Numbered from the stretch's first letter, positions 26,794 through 36,103 are shown. The stretch: DNA of 64,000 nt from UBA1557 sp041675185 (GCA_041675185.1 JBAYUH010000001.1:15337-79336); one strand, 5' to 3'. Notes: a model not told the origin generated them from the sequence alone. Numbers and translations: made by a program.

Positions 26794-27801
26794 TTATTCA
26801 CACATAATCTTCACCAATTCCTTAAATTTCGTCTTCGGCTCCCAGCCCAACTTATCTTTGGCCTTCGTAGCATCACCCAACAACAAATCCACTTCAGCTG
26901 GACGAAAATATTTTTCATCAATTTCAATTAAAACTTTACCAGTTTTTTTGTCTATTCCTTTTTCTTTTAATCCACTACCTTGCCATTTTATTTCAAAATC
27001 AAAATACTGTGAAGCTTCTTCCACAAATTCCCGTACACTATGTGTTTCACCAGTGGCTACTACATAATCATCTGGATCTTTTTGTTGAAGCATAAGCCAC
27101 ATAGCCTCGACATAATCTTTGGCATAACCCCAATCACGTTTGGCTTCTAAGTTTCCCAAATATAATTTTTCTTGTTTTCCTTCTTTGATATTTTTGAAAG
27201 CATCAACAATTTTTTTAGTTACAAAAGTACCACCACGTCTTGGAGATTCGTGATTGAACAATATCCCATTACAAACAAACATATTATAGCTATCACGATA
27301 ATTGACAGCGATATTATGGGCATAGACCTTGGCACAAGCATAAGGACTGCGTGGATAAAAGCCAGTCGTCTCTTTTTGAGGAGTTTCCAACACTTTTCCA
27401 AACATTTCTGAGCTACCCGCCTGATAAAATTTTACTTTCATTCCCTTGTCACGAATAGCGTCAAGCAGACGCAATGTTCCAAGACCATCAGCATCAGCAG
27501 TATATTCAGGCAAATCAAAACTAACACGAACATGACTCTGGGCACCAAGATTGTATATTTCATCAATCTGTACTTCATCCAAAATACGACTAATATTACT
27601 ACTGTCAGTCAAATCTCCGTAATGCAAAAATAATTTTACATCTTTACTATGTCGATCACGATAGAGATGGTCAATTCTTTCAGTATTGAAACTACTAGAA
27701 CGACGGATAATCCCATGCACTTCATAACCTTTTTGCAATAATAATTCAGCCAGATAAGATCCGTCTTGGCCAGTTATTCCTGTAATTAATGCTTTTTTCA
27801 T
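26794..27801 (-). CDS. gmd: GDP-mannose 4,6-dehydratase
   Basis: 335 residues. NADP loop GITGQDGSYLAELLL, HGIIRRSSSFNTERI, catalytic region SSEMFGKVLETPQKE with the Y-ACA-K motif (SPYACAKVYAHN), and RRGGTFVTKKI. It converts GDP-D-mannose into GDP-4-keto-6-deoxy-D-mannose, which Fcl turns into GDP-L-fucose. It lies between the two copies of the 49-base S23 leader. Confidence 0.94.
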   Translation of the reverse strand: MKKALITGITGQDGSYLAELLLQKGYEVHGIIRRSSSFNTERIDHLYRDRHSKDVKLFLHYGDLTDSSNISRILDEVQIDEIYNLGAQSHVRVSFDLPEYTADADGLGTLRLLDAIRDKGMKVKFYQAGSSEMFGKVLETPQKETTGFYPRSPYACAKVYAHNIAVNYRDSYNMFVCNGILFNHESPRRGGTFVTKKIVDAFKNIKEGKQEKLYLGNLEAKRDWGYAKDYVEAMWLMLQQKDPDDYVVATGETHSVREFVEEASQYFDFEIKWQGSGLKEKGIDKKTGKVLIEIDEKYFRPAEVDLLLGDATKAKDKLGWEPKTKFKELVKIMCE

Positions 27802-27802
27802 A

Positions 27803-27912
27803 AAATTAGTCCTTAAAGTCTATAAAGTCCATAAAGTCAAAAGTCCTTAAAGTCTGTAAAAAAATATTCCTCAGACTTTCGACTTTAAAGACTTCATGAA
27901 CTTTTGACTATC
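27803..27912. repeat. AAAGTC-family dyad block
   Basis: Spacer between gmd and the S23 gene: CTTAAAGTCTATAAAGTCC words, then TTCGACTTTAAAGACTTCAT in the opposite sense, overlapping the S23 stop region. Confidence 0.75.
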
Positions 27913-28255
27913 TTAATGTTTTTATAAAACCTGAAATTAATTTAGAAATTTCAATTGATAAATCATAATACTTTCTAGAATCTTCTTGTGAGATGTAATG
28001 CAATTCAAAAGCAAGATAAATCATAGAACGTACTTCCCCACATGATCCTTTTGCTATAAATAAAAATCTAGAAAATTCTACATCACTCTTTCTTTCAAAT
28101 CCTTCTGCAATATTGTTCATTACGGACACACTTGCTCGTTGAATTTGATCTCTAAATCCATAGTCCTTGCATAATCCAAAAGATTTATAAATATTTATGG
28201 ACAACAGTTTAGCTTTTTGCCAAGCAATTATATCCTCAAATTTATCTATACTCAT
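27908..28255 (-). CDS. Four-helix bundle protein (S23/IVS family)
   Basis: 115 residues, start MSIDKFEDIIAWQKAKLL, with FRDQIQRASVSVMNNIAEGFERKS and LYKSFGL-type helices, the standard pattern of the 23S rRNA intervening-sequence (S23) family, also related to the Avd accessory proteins of diversity-generating retroelements. These form homomultimeric barrels and are thought to bind nucleic acid; the function outside retroelements is not settled. No reverse transcriptase or variable repeat is seen in this window. AAAGTC repeat blocks lie on both sides, and a decayed copy of its start occurs at 26728-26751. Confidence 0.88.
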   Translation of the reverse strand: MSIDKFEDIIAWQKAKLLSINIYKSFGLCKDYGFRDQIQRASVSVMNNIAEGFERKSDVEFSRFLFIAKGSCGEVRSMIYLAFELHYISQEDSRKYYDLSIEISKLISGFIKTLR

Positions 28256-28295
28256 ATACTTTCGACTTTATGGACTTTACAGACTTTATGGACTA
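28247..28295. repeat. 49-base direct repeat, copy 2 (S23 leader)
   Basis: Covers the S23 start codon region and the AAAGTC-type leader. Pairs with 26743-26791; offset is exactly 1504 bases. Confidence 0.85.
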
Positions 28296-28299
28296 CAAA

Positions 28300-30306
28300 T
28301 TAAAATTGAATACCCTTTTCCAACGCAGCACTATGCAAATCCAAAGCCTTTTGTACCTCTCCCATCCCCTTATACATATTTTCCAACTGTTGCCAGCCAT
28401 TGGCAATCTTAAAATCATTGTCAATACTGTCCTGCAAGAGCTTGGTAGCTTCATCATACTTATGCAAATTTTCTTTTACACCTGCAAGCATATACTGTAT
28501 TTGTTGTCTTTTTGGTGACAAAATCAAAGCGTCTTCCAATATTTTTTCTGTTTCTATCAAAAATGACGTGTCTTGTTTGGCTACTGCCCCATAAATTTTT
28601 ATTTGAGCCAATTGTATACTAACTCTTATATCATCTGGATGCAACTCCAAATTTTGATTCAAATTTCTCACAGCTTCATCATAAAAAGGTTGGATTTCTG
28701 ACCATTTGTTCGAAGTTTTTTGATCTTTCAAAATCTGAGAAATAATCTCACCAAAAATACGCGCTGTATCATTTCTAATATCATCAATATGTGGTGAAGG
28801 GATAGCAAACGCACGATTGTAGTCTTCTATATAATTCCTACCAAAATTCAAATCTCTAATAGTCAACAGAGTTGCTTTGTTTGCTCTTGCTGAATTGACA
28901 TCAGTACTATAAATAAAAAGTAAAATCAATAAAGAAACAAATACTGTCCAAGGCATAGAAACATCTCTATTACTTTTAGTAATATTTTCTGATTTTGTTT
29001 TTTCTGCAAAGACAGATGCAAAAGCCAAAAAAAAGAAAAAATAAAGATAAGAAGTAGGATTGTCAAAAACAGTTGCTACACTTATAAAGTGCGTCCAAAG
29101 AAAAGCTACTCCAAACGCCAAAACATGAACATCTATTTTTCCTTCTTTGTATCTCTTAGAGAGACAAATAGTAGCCAAAACAAAAATACTAATATACAAA
29201 AGCAATCCAACAATCCCTTGCACTGCCAAAGTATTCATAATTACACTATGAGCATTGTCAAACCAAGTTTCAGTAAAACCATATTCCAAAAATTCAGCCC
29301 GATAATATTTGTTGAAAGCATAATAATAATTGTTTGGGCCCCAACCAAAAATAGGTTTTTCTGTCCAAGCATCGAGTGCTACACCCCAGGCCATTACTCT
29401 AGTATTGGTTTTGGAAATGTCTGTATTCAAAAGACGACCAACAGCTGGCAAACTACTGACAAAATTAGTATTTCTATTTATAAACAAAACACCCATGGCA
29501 GAAACACCAAGTAAGACAACTATCAAAACAATTTGTTTCAATTTCTTCTGCTCTTTCAAAGTGAAGAAGTAGACAGCTAATAAAACAAAAAGTCCCAAAA
29601 TAAAAGCTACTAAAGCTCCACGAGTACCCCCCAAAAATATACCCCAAATACCAAGCAGAGCAACTACAATTTCAAACCAAAACCAACTAGCATCCATTGA
29701 CAAAAATTTAATACTTCTTATTTTCAAATTTTCTTTAATAGCCAAAAACGTTCCCAAAAAAAACAAGAACATCCCATATCCACTAAAATAAATAGAATTG
29801 CCAAGCGTAGAAGACACACGATCACTACCTCTGTTCAAAAGTAAATTTGGATTAACATGTTTTTGTAATACACCAATAAACATCACTATACTTCCAGCCA
29901 AAAGAAAAGTACGCATGAGCCATTTCCAATCTGACCAATCACGTACCACAGTTGTAATGATAAAATAATAAACAATATAATGAAAAATTGTAAAAGTACC
30001 AAGCATTCTTTCGTGATTATCCCAAAAACTCTTGTACCAATCTACTCCCACAAAAGTAGAAACAACAAAAGAAGCAAAAAATAATAATACAGCAATATTG
30101 ATCCAAGAAAATCTAGGTCTGTATTTCTTGAAATCACTAACTAACAAAATAAGATAAAGCCCAAGCATCACCAAAACTAGAGATCTAAAATAGATAATTT
30201 TTGGCACTATGAAAGGAAAGACATAAGTTGTAGGAAATATCAGAAGTGGTACAAAAAAAGTGATTCCAATTATTATTTTTAGAATTTTTTCTAAAGTTTT
30301 TTGCAT
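28300..30306 (-). CDS. O-antigen ligase/polymerase-like protein with TPR tail
   Basis: 668 residues with about twelve transmembrane segments in the first 470. The long outer loop contains WGVALDAWTEKPIFGWGPNNY and SVIMNTLAVQGIVGLLLY, the core of the Wzy_C (O-antigen ligase) domain. The last 130 residues are tetratricopeptide-like (ILEDALILSPKRQQIQYMLA, YDEATKLLQDSI). Family members join or polymerise glycans on the outer side of the membrane. As CPR cells lack lipopolysaccharide, the acceptor may be a protein, possibly the S-layer-like protein of the neighbouring gene. Confidence 0.87.
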   Translation of the reverse strand: MQKTLEKILKIIIGITFFVPLLIFPTTYVFPFIVPKIIYFRSLVLVMLGLYLILLVSDFKKYRPRFSWINIAVLLFFASFVVSTFVGVDWYKSFWDNHERMLGTFTIFHYIVYYFIITTVVRDWSDWKWLMRTFLLAGSIVMFIGVLQKHVNPNLLLNRGSDRVSSTLGNSIYFSGYGMFLFFLGTFLAIKENLKIRSIKFLSMDASWFWFEIVVALLGIWGIFLGGTRGALVAFILGLFVLLAVYFFTLKEQKKLKQIVLIVVLLGVSAMGVLFINRNTNFVSSLPAVGRLLNTDISKTNTRVMAWGVALDAWTEKPIFGWGPNNYYYAFNKYYRAEFLEYGFTETWFDNAHSVIMNTLAVQGIVGLLLYISIFVLATICLSKRYKEGKIDVHVLAFGVAFLWTHFISVATVFDNPTSYLYFFFFLAFASVFAEKTKSENITKSNRDVSMPWTVFVSLLILLFIYSTDVNSARANKATLLTIRDLNFGRNYIEDYNRAFAIPSPHIDDIRNDTARIFGEIISQILKDQKTSNKWSEIQPFYDEAVRNLNQNLELHPDDIRVSIQLAQIKIYGAVAKQDTSFLIETEKILEDALILSPKRQQIQYMLAGVKENLHKYDEATKLLQDSIDNDFKIANGWQQLENMYKGMGEVQKALDLHSAALEKGIQF

Positions 30307-30407
30307 AATTTTATTGTTTATAAAGTTTACAAAGTTAATGCAACCAGCAAACCTATTTTATATAGTACAGACATTATATCTATAAACTTAATTTTTTTCA
30401 AGTAAAA

Positions 30408-30436
30408 CAAAAACCACCCCGACAAGGGGTGGTAAT
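30408..30436 (-). terminator. Rho-independent terminator of the S-layer-like gene
   Basis: Read on the minus strand: stem ACCACCCC/GGGGTGGT with a five-base loop, followed by TTTTTGTTTTA. It lies 45 bases after the stop codon. Confidence 0.88.
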
Positions 30437-30476
30437 TTGTTTTGAAATACCAGACAACTCACGTAATCTAATTCAA

Positions 30477-33400
30477 TTAACTTGATTTAGATACAGAGAA
30501 GTGACTAGTTGGTAGACTCAAATAAAAACCGTTTACCCATTCAGTTGAACCAACTCCATCAGAGTCAGCAGACTGATCAGACCAAACAAAGTCATTGTTA
30601 GCATCACCATAAGCGTTAGCAAATGTTTCTGTGAATGCACTCAAATTGCCAGCATCACGAACAAAGTAAGTATCGATTGAATCACCAGCTTCAACACCAG
30701 CGATATCAGCGCGAACTTCGAAAGTACGTGTAGTACCAGCAGCAATTGTAACAACTTTAGTAGTATCAAAGTTGATCAAGAATTGACCATCTGTACTAGA
30801 AGTAGTTGAGGTAACATAACCATCGGTATTCAATTGTGTTTCAGAACCTGTAACATCAAAAGCGTACAATGTACCAGAAGTAATTCTCAACCAAGCATCT
30901 GTACCATCAGAATCATTGAAGTCAATATATGGAGCGATACTACCCAAAACTACATCACCATTAGCTGGAGCAGTAACAGTAAACTTCATGATTGTTTTAC
31001 CAGTGTTAGAACCAGTACTCAATGAAGTACTTGGAAGAGTTGCAACTGCAACAGTTGGTTTTGACAATCGAACTGACATTGTATTACCAACAGCAGCATC
31101 AGCAGCTGTATCAGTAAATCCAGAAGTAGCTACAGCCTTGAAATAATCAGCTGTAGTATCTAATCTGAATTCTACAAAATCTCCAGAATCAGCGCCTGTA
31201 CCAGCAGTACCAACGGTATTGGTTGTACGTTCGCCAATTGCACTGAATTTTGCTTTGACAACAACTACAGTTTCACCAGTATTAGCTACTGAGAAATTCA
31301 AAGAATCAAAGACAGCTTGGCCACTAGAATTTAGACCAACACCACCGTCAGGACCCAATTGAGTTCCTGTACTACTATACAATTGGACATATTCTACATC
31401 ATCATAAGCATCTGTAGAAGATACCAAAATAGTCATTTTTTGTACATTGAAAGCTTCTTTAGTAGCAGTCAAAGTGATACGATGCATTTCTTGTTCAGTT
31501 GACAAACCAGCAAGTACAATACCTGCATCTGGTTTACCACTATTAGCAGCTGTAGTAATAGTACCATTAGCAGCTACAGTGATAGCAACAGAAGGAGCTG
31601 TAGTACCATTTAAGTTAGTACCAGTTACAGTAGCATCAAAAGAGCCATTAGCATCTTCTGCAGTAATGTCAGCAGTAGCAAGAGTAAATGCAAATGCATC
31701 ATTCTCTGAACCATAAGGAGCATTACCAGAGATAACAGCTTTGGCAACAATTGTCTTACTTGTTCCAGCAGGGATAGTATAATAACCACCCACAAATTTA
31801 CTAGAACTAAATATTGCTTTACCATTTGAATCAACAGTAGCAGGACCAGCAACTAATGTGTCACCAACATACAAACTTACTTGAGTGACTACAGCATTAG
31901 CTGGAGTTGCAACAGTTTCTGTTTCAGTATTCAAAGTATAATAAACATCAGCTGTTGTACTTGCGTTGATATATGTGTTCAATGTCAAAGCAGACACTTT
32001 TACATCATTACCAGCACCAGAACCAGCAGTGAAAATCATACCAAGAGCATCAACAGTAGATCCTTTTACAACTGTTCTTGATTCAGGAGAAGCTGCACGA
32101 GATACAGTCAAAGATGAACTACGAGTAGTAACATTGTAACCAGCTACATTAGTAGCAGGAACAACATCAGTTATTGTATTATCTTTTGAATCTTTTGCAG
32201 TAAATACAGTACTACCAAATTCTAGAGTAGCTTTGTAAACTACACCAGAAACTTGAGCAGTATTGATATCAGCTACTACAGCAACATTTTTAGTTGCACC
32301 TTTAGCTACTGTAAAATAATCAGTATATGTAAAGGTTAATGTAGCGTTGGTATTATTACCATCAGCCCAAGAATCAGCATCTGTAATTGCTTTTGCAGAA
32401 CCGATAGTTTGACCAGAATCTGCATCAATCAATTTGATATTACGGATAAGTAAAGTATCGGTAGTAGAATCATATTGATCACCAGTACCTAAATCCTTAT
32501 ACAAACCATAAGATACAGCACTATTAGTTGTACTTGTAGTTTCCAATTGTAAAGTCATTTTTTGTACTTCAGTACTATCAGAAACAGCTTTCACAGCAAC
32601 TCTCATAAGTTCTACACTTGTAGAATCAACTTTTACATCATGAGCAGATGCACTATGATTAGAGATAGTTACTCCACCACCTTGTAGTGTAAGAGTTGAA
32701 CTATTACCAGCATCATCATATGAAGTAATAGTAGCCAAAGCACCATAACCATATGATGTACCAACAGCTTTTACATCAGCTGCGTTGTTCATGAAGAATA
32801 CGATTGTATCTGCAACATCTGCACTAGCACTAATATCACCTACCAAACTAAAAGTTTTACTTGCACCGTTTACCAATTTTAGAGGTGTATTTAAAGCTAA
32901 AGTAAGATAGCGACCATTCAAAGTAGCTGTTGTAGGAACAACATCAACACCTTGATATAATTTGAAATTACTCAAATTACTTGTAGTAAGAGTACCATCT
33001 TGTTTCAAAGTGATAGCTGAAAACATTTCATCTTCAGTAGCAGCTGTCAATTTGAATTGAGCCATTGTTACATTAGTATCACCAACTGTAGGATTTGACA
33101 AAGTGCCAGTACCTACAACTGTCAATGTACCAGCAGTTACTGCACTACTTACTGTAAAAGTATTACCAGTTACAGGAAGACCAGTTACTGTTGTACCTAG
33201 ACTAGAATTGATAGCTGTGATAGAAAAGTTATGTTCTCCAGCTGTAGTACCTGTTTGTAATCTAACAGTCAATACTTTTGTAGAATTAGCAGGAACTACC
33301 AAACCAAGAGAAGTAAATTCTGCTGTGTTAGTATCTGAAGAAAAAGTTCTACCAGATGAACCAAGTCTTACTTCACCATCATATAGATAAGATGTAAGAC

Positions 33401-34331
33401 CAGTTGTCAAACCAGCGCCAGATCTTTTTACTGTAACTTCATTAACAGTAACAGCTGAACTACCAGCTACTAAGTTTACTTTCAATACATCTACATTTGT
33501 AGCACTCTTTGGAAGAGTAGCACTTGTAGGTGTACTAGCGTTTAAACTAACAGCCAAATTACCACTAGCTGTAGGAGGAGTTGTTGTTGTACCTTGACCA
33601 AGGTTAACTAACAAATCTAATACAGTAGCTTTTGTAACAGTACTACCACTGTCTTCTACAGTTGCGAATACTGAGTCAGAAACAGTTTGTACACTACCAG
33701 CAGAAGCACCAAGAGTGCCATCTACCATGTATAGTTTACCATCTTTTACGAAGTAAACTGAGTCAGAACTAGCTTTTTTTACAAGCATACCTGCATGAGG
33801 TACAGCACTTACAAGAGCTGTGCCAACAGTTGGGTAGACAGTTGTCCACCAAGCACTGTTTACATCTCTAACTTTTGTTGTCCAATTTGAACCATAAAGA
33901 GCAGATGCTACTTCTTCACTAGGAAGGGCAACTTTTGTTCCGTTTGGTGTTACTGCGTATACAGTATTATTTACTTCTTCTTTTACAAGCATAGAACCAG
34001 GTCTAAAACTTACTCCATAAGGAGCTGAAGAAGTTTGTGGGTAAGCATTGAAACAAGTTTGTGTCAATTTGTTTACACCACTGAAATCACTATACCAAGT
34101 GTGATATACTTCTGAATTTGGGAAGTATAATCTTTCCAAATTTGAGTTCAAAAGGAAAACAGCAGAATTGCCGGTCAATTGAACTAGATCTCCAGCACTA
34201 AGTGTTGGACATTCACCTTCAGCGTGTGCGACTACAGGAACTAGAGCTGAAACGCCTAGACTCCATGCTAATGTCATTGCCACGACTGAAAAGGTGAACA
34301 ATTTTTTTCCGAATTTTAATACGTCATTCAT
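30477..34331 (-). CDS. S-layer-like surface protein
   Basis: 1284 residues. Signal peptide about 1-37 (hydrophobic FSVVAMTLAWSLGVSALVPVVA, then AHA before Glu). Residues 40-235 form a domain with YFPNSEVYHTWYSDFSG and two hairpin units around NTVYAVTPNG and DSVYFVKDGKLYMVDG; Cys41 and Cys93 may pair. The rest is Ser/Thr/Ala/Val-rich beta sandwich repeats, each with strands like VQKMTLQLETTS or KTIVAKAVISG. No membrane anchor at the end. The style is that of CPR cell-surface lattice proteins. Highly expressed in likelihood: it has a long structured leader and a strong terminator. The many Ser/Thr residues are possible glycan sites. Confidence 0.83.
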   Translation of the reverse strand: MNDVLKFGKKLFTFSVVAMTLAWSLGVSALVPVVAHAEGECPTLSAGDLVQLTGNSAVFLLNSNLERLYFPNSEVYHTWYSDFSGVNKLTQTCFNAYPQTSSAPYGVSFRPGSMLVKEEVNNTVYAVTPNGTKVALPSEEVASALYGSNWTTKVRDVNSAWWTTVYPTVGTALVSAVPHAGMLVKKASSDSVYFVKDGKLYMVDGTLGASAGSVQTVSDSVFATVEDSGSTVTKATVLDLLVNLGQGTTTTPPTASGNLAVSLNASTPTSATLPKSATNVDVLKVNLVAGSSAVTVNEVTVKRSGAGLTTGLTSYLYDGEVRLGSSGRTFSSDTNTAEFTSLGLVVPANSTKVLTVRLQTGTTAGEHNFSITAINSSLGTTVTGLPVTGNTFTVSSAVTAGTLTVVGTGTLSNPTVGDTNVTMAQFKLTAATEDEMFSAITLKQDGTLTTSNLSNFKLYQGVDVVPTTATLNGRYLTLALNTPLKLVNGASKTFSLVGDISASADVADTIVFFMNNAADVKAVGTSYGYGALATITSYDDAGNSSTLTLQGGGVTISNHSASAHDVKVDSTSVELMRVAVKAVSDSTEVQKMTLQLETTSTTNSAVSYGLYKDLGTGDQYDSTTDTLLIRNIKLIDADSGQTIGSAKAITDADSWADGNNTNATLTFTYTDYFTVAKGATKNVAVVADINTAQVSGVVYKATLEFGSTVFTAKDSKDNTITDVVPATNVAGYNVTTRSSSLTVSRAASPESRTVVKGSTVDALGMIFTAGSGAGNDVKVSALTLNTYINASTTADVYYTLNTETETVATPANAVVTQVSLYVGDTLVAGPATVDSNGKAIFSSSKFVGGYYTIPAGTSKTIVAKAVISGNAPYGSENDAFAFTLATADITAEDANGSFDATVTGTNLNGTTAPSVAITVAANGTITTAANSGKPDAGIVLAGLSTEQEMHRITLTATKEAFNVQKMTILVSSTDAYDDVEYVQLYSSTGTQLGPDGGVGLNSSGQAVFDSLNFSVANTGETVVVVKAKFSAIGERTTNTVGTAGTGADSGDFVEFRLDTTADYFKAVATSGFTDTAADAAVGNTMSVRLSKPTVAVATLPSTSLSTGSNTGKTIMKFTVTAPANGDVVLGSIAPYIDFNDSDGTDAWLRITSGTLYAFDVTGSETQLNTDGYVTSTTSSTDGQFLINFDTTKVVTIAAGTTRTFEVRADIAGVEAGDSIDTYFVRDAGNLSAFTETFANAYGDANNDFVWSDQSADSDGVGSTEWVNGFYLSLPTSHFSVSKSS

Positions 34332-34353
34332 AAATACCTTTTTGGCTTATCAT
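34324..34353 (-). CDS. Nine-residue leader ORF overlapping the S-layer start
   Basis: ATG at 34353 opens MISQKGIYE and ends at a TGA that overlaps the S-layer-like gene by 8 bases, in another frame. It has the best ribosome-binding site in the window: GGAGG six bases before the ATG, whereas the S-layer ATG has only AAAAAGG inside this ORF. Ribosomes that load at the leader would stop on the S-layer start, a layout typical for translational coupling. Confidence 0.6.
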   Translation of the reverse strand: MISQKGIYE

Positions 34354-34414
34354 GATGCGCCTCCGTATAGGTAAATAAATACCACGGTGTCAACATAATA
34401 AGTCTGAATAAAAT

Positions 34415-34549
34415 AACCACCCAACTCTGTTTTGCAACAGATCGACCTTGTGGTCAAGTGGGGTCCTCTAGAAACAATTCTAGAGTAGAGTCTCGTCGGC
34501 CAAGACGAGTGCCCTTTTCTCCCAACACAGGGTTTAAGCTGCGGTGGTT
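34415..34549 (-). ncRNA. Candidate multi-branched structured RNA in the S-layer leader
   Basis: About 135 bases closed by a perfect stem (AACCACC with GGTGGTT at the two ends). Inside are hairpins at 34427-34440 (CTGTT/AACAG), 34444-34455 (GACC/GGTC), 34466-34485 (CTCTAGAA/TTCTAGAG), 34492-34509 (CTCGTC/GACGAG) and 34521-34532 (CCC/GGG). GC content is clearly above the surrounding DNA. It is not tmRNA, RNase P RNA or SRP RNA by their conserved parts, and no riboswitch consensus was recognised. Could be a cis-regulatory leader or an independent RNA. Confidence 0.55.
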
Positions 34550-34597
34550 ACTGTATGGCATACAACTTACAATTTTGTGAGCTATATGCTATACAGT
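34550..34597. promoter_or_regulatory. Inverted repeat upstream of the structured RNA
   Basis: Arms ACTGTATGGCATA (34550-34562) and TATGCTATACAGT (34585-34597) pair at 12 of 13 positions with a 22-base spacer. It abuts the closing stem of the RNA and overlaps a TATACT (34595-34600, minus strand) that could be a -10 box. Operator or further RNA stem. A second palindrome, TTATAAGAAA...TTTCTTATAA, is at 34607-34627. Confidence 0.45.
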
Positions 34598-34631
34598 ATA
34601 GGATTTTTATAAGAAAATTTCTTATAAGGCG

Positions 34632-34773
34632 ATATTTTTAATTTTGAATTTAGAAATTTTAAATTTTGAAACAATTGAATAATGACTAAATTTTGAATTA
34701 TATTTTAAAGAAAATTTTTTAAAATTAATTCATTTAAAAATTGTTTTAAAATTCAAAATTTAAAATTCCAAAA
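34632..34773. repeat. Dyad repeat block, AATTTTAAAACAATTTTAAAT family
   Basis: Spacer after the DUF5667 gene. Words such as TTTTGAAACAATTGAATAAT are answered by AAAATTGTTTTAAAATTC. Related to the blocks at 2443-2600, 39117-39195 and 53620-53748. Confidence 0.6.
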
Positions 34774-36099
34774 TTATCTACTAACCGTACTACTCGTACT
34801 TGTCGCAATAATTGTTGTAGTAGTATTTGTACTTGTTTCTATCGTTGTTATCACCTTTTGTGGCAACTGGATCAAAGTGTTACTCACCTCTTTACTTACA
34901 TCACTAACTGTATTTTTCAATTCAATAGTCTTTTTTACAGCTTCTAGAACATTGGTATCAAGTAAAGTCTGCACATTGGTATTTTCAGTTTCTACAGTTT
35001 TTACTACAGCATCCACTTTGGTCAATAGATCACCAGCTGTGGTTTTGGTATCTTTGGTAGCATTGACTTCATCTTCTGTTGGTACTATTTTTGAGATATC
35101 ATCTGGATTGGTAGTAGAAACTATTTCTGTTGTACTGGCTGTATTAGTAACCAAGACAATTGCAGTAGAGCTACTATTTTGTCCCAAAACATTTACTGGA
35201 TTATTTGTATCATTTATATTGTCATTTTTGACATCTTCTACAAGTTGACCAGCTTGCGCTTGAGCTTTTTGAGTATCTTGTTGCATCTGATTGACAGTAT
35301 CAGCAATATGTTCACGAATAATTAATTTTTCTTCTTCAGATACTTCTGAATTTACTTCTGCCTTTTTTTCAAGCACGACTTCTACCATTTGCAAACTTTG
35401 TTTGGATGCATCAAGTGCCTGAATAGACAAATCATTTGATAAACTAGCATCATCAGTAATAGAAATTTGATCAGCAACTTCTTTCAAAGTGTGGGATATT
35501 TCTTTTGTTTTTAGAGATACTTCTTTTACCAAATTTACAGCATCTTTTGCTTCACTATTTTTTAAGCTTTCGTTAGCACTGTTTAGCTTGTTTTGTAAAT
35601 CCACTGAATTTTCTTTGAGAAGTTTATTTTTTGTGTCTTTATTAGAAATATCACTATCAGCTACCTGTTTCAAAACCTGAGCACTTTTGGCAGCAAAATT
35701 CAATTTCAAAGAAGTTTTTTGTTCTTCAGATGAGAGAGCAAGTTTACCTTGTTCAACTACAGAATTGATAGCTACTTTGGTAGACCACATGAAATCTCCA
35801 GGTTCAGCATAAGCACTAGCCACCCAACCACCAGAAGTAAGTACCAAAGCTAACAAAGCAGTGAATACTGAACGAAAAGACTTGTTGATATTGGTAGGCA
35901 AAAACATTTGATAAATATGAGAAAAATTTTTCCATTGATTTCCCCATGTTTGTTTTTGTTTTTCAGTAGAAACATCTGATCTAGTCTTAGAAATTTGTGA
36001 CATCAACAATTGTTTGTTTTCCAAAACCCAAGACTGACGTGTTGATAACACGTCTTCATTTTTCAAATTCTTCAATTGTTCCTTAATTTTTTTTGTCAT
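34774..36099 (-). CDS. DUF5667 membrane protein, candidate anti-sigma partner
   Basis: 441 residues. Cytoplasmic N-terminus about 1-80, one membrane segment at about 84-102 (VFTALLALVLTSGGWVASAYA), then an outer DUF5667 region starting PGDFMWSTKVAINSVVEQGK and long helices rich in Lys/Glu/Asn/Ser. The last 150 residues are Thr/Ser/Val-rich. The topology (short inner part, one helix, outer sensor) fits an anti-sigma factor, and the gene follows the ECF sigma gene after 51 bases. No HxxxCxxC zinc anti-sigma motif is present. The role is inferred from topology and position. Confidence 0.75.
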   Translation of the reverse strand: MTKKIKEQLKNLKNEDVLSTRQSWVLENKQLLMSQISKTRSDVSTEKQKQTWGNQWKNFSHIYQMFLPTNINKSFRSVFTALLALVLTSGGWVASAYAEPGDFMWSTKVAINSVVEQGKLALSSEEQKTSLKLNFAAKSAQVLKQVADSDISNKDTKNKLLKENSVDLQNKLNSANESLKNSEAKDAVNLVKEVSLKTKEISHTLKEVADQISITDDASLSNDLSIQALDASKQSLQMVEVVLEKKAEVNSEVSEEEKLIIREHIADTVNQMQQDTQKAQAQAGQLVEDVKNDNINDTNNPVNVLGQNSSSTAIVLVTNTASTTEIVSTTNPDDISKIVPTEDEVNATKDTKTTAGDLLTKVDAVVKTVETENTNVQTLLDTNVLEAVKKTIELKNTVSDVSKEVSNTLIQLPQKVITTIETSTNTTTTIIATSTSSTVSR

Positions 36100-36103
36100 A
36101 TTT

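Noticed and set aside
27908..28255. Diversity-generating retroelement (S23 gene read as avd)
   Set aside because: No reverse transcriptase and no template/variable repeat pair in the window.
24250..28295. CRISPR array made of the AAAGTC repeats
   Set aside because: Unit spacing is about nine bases, units are imperfect and reverse direction; there are no spacers and no cas genes.
31447..33390. Plus-strand frames opposite the S-layer-like gene
   Set aside because: Shadows of a low-complexity Thr/Val/Ala-rich gene on the other strand.
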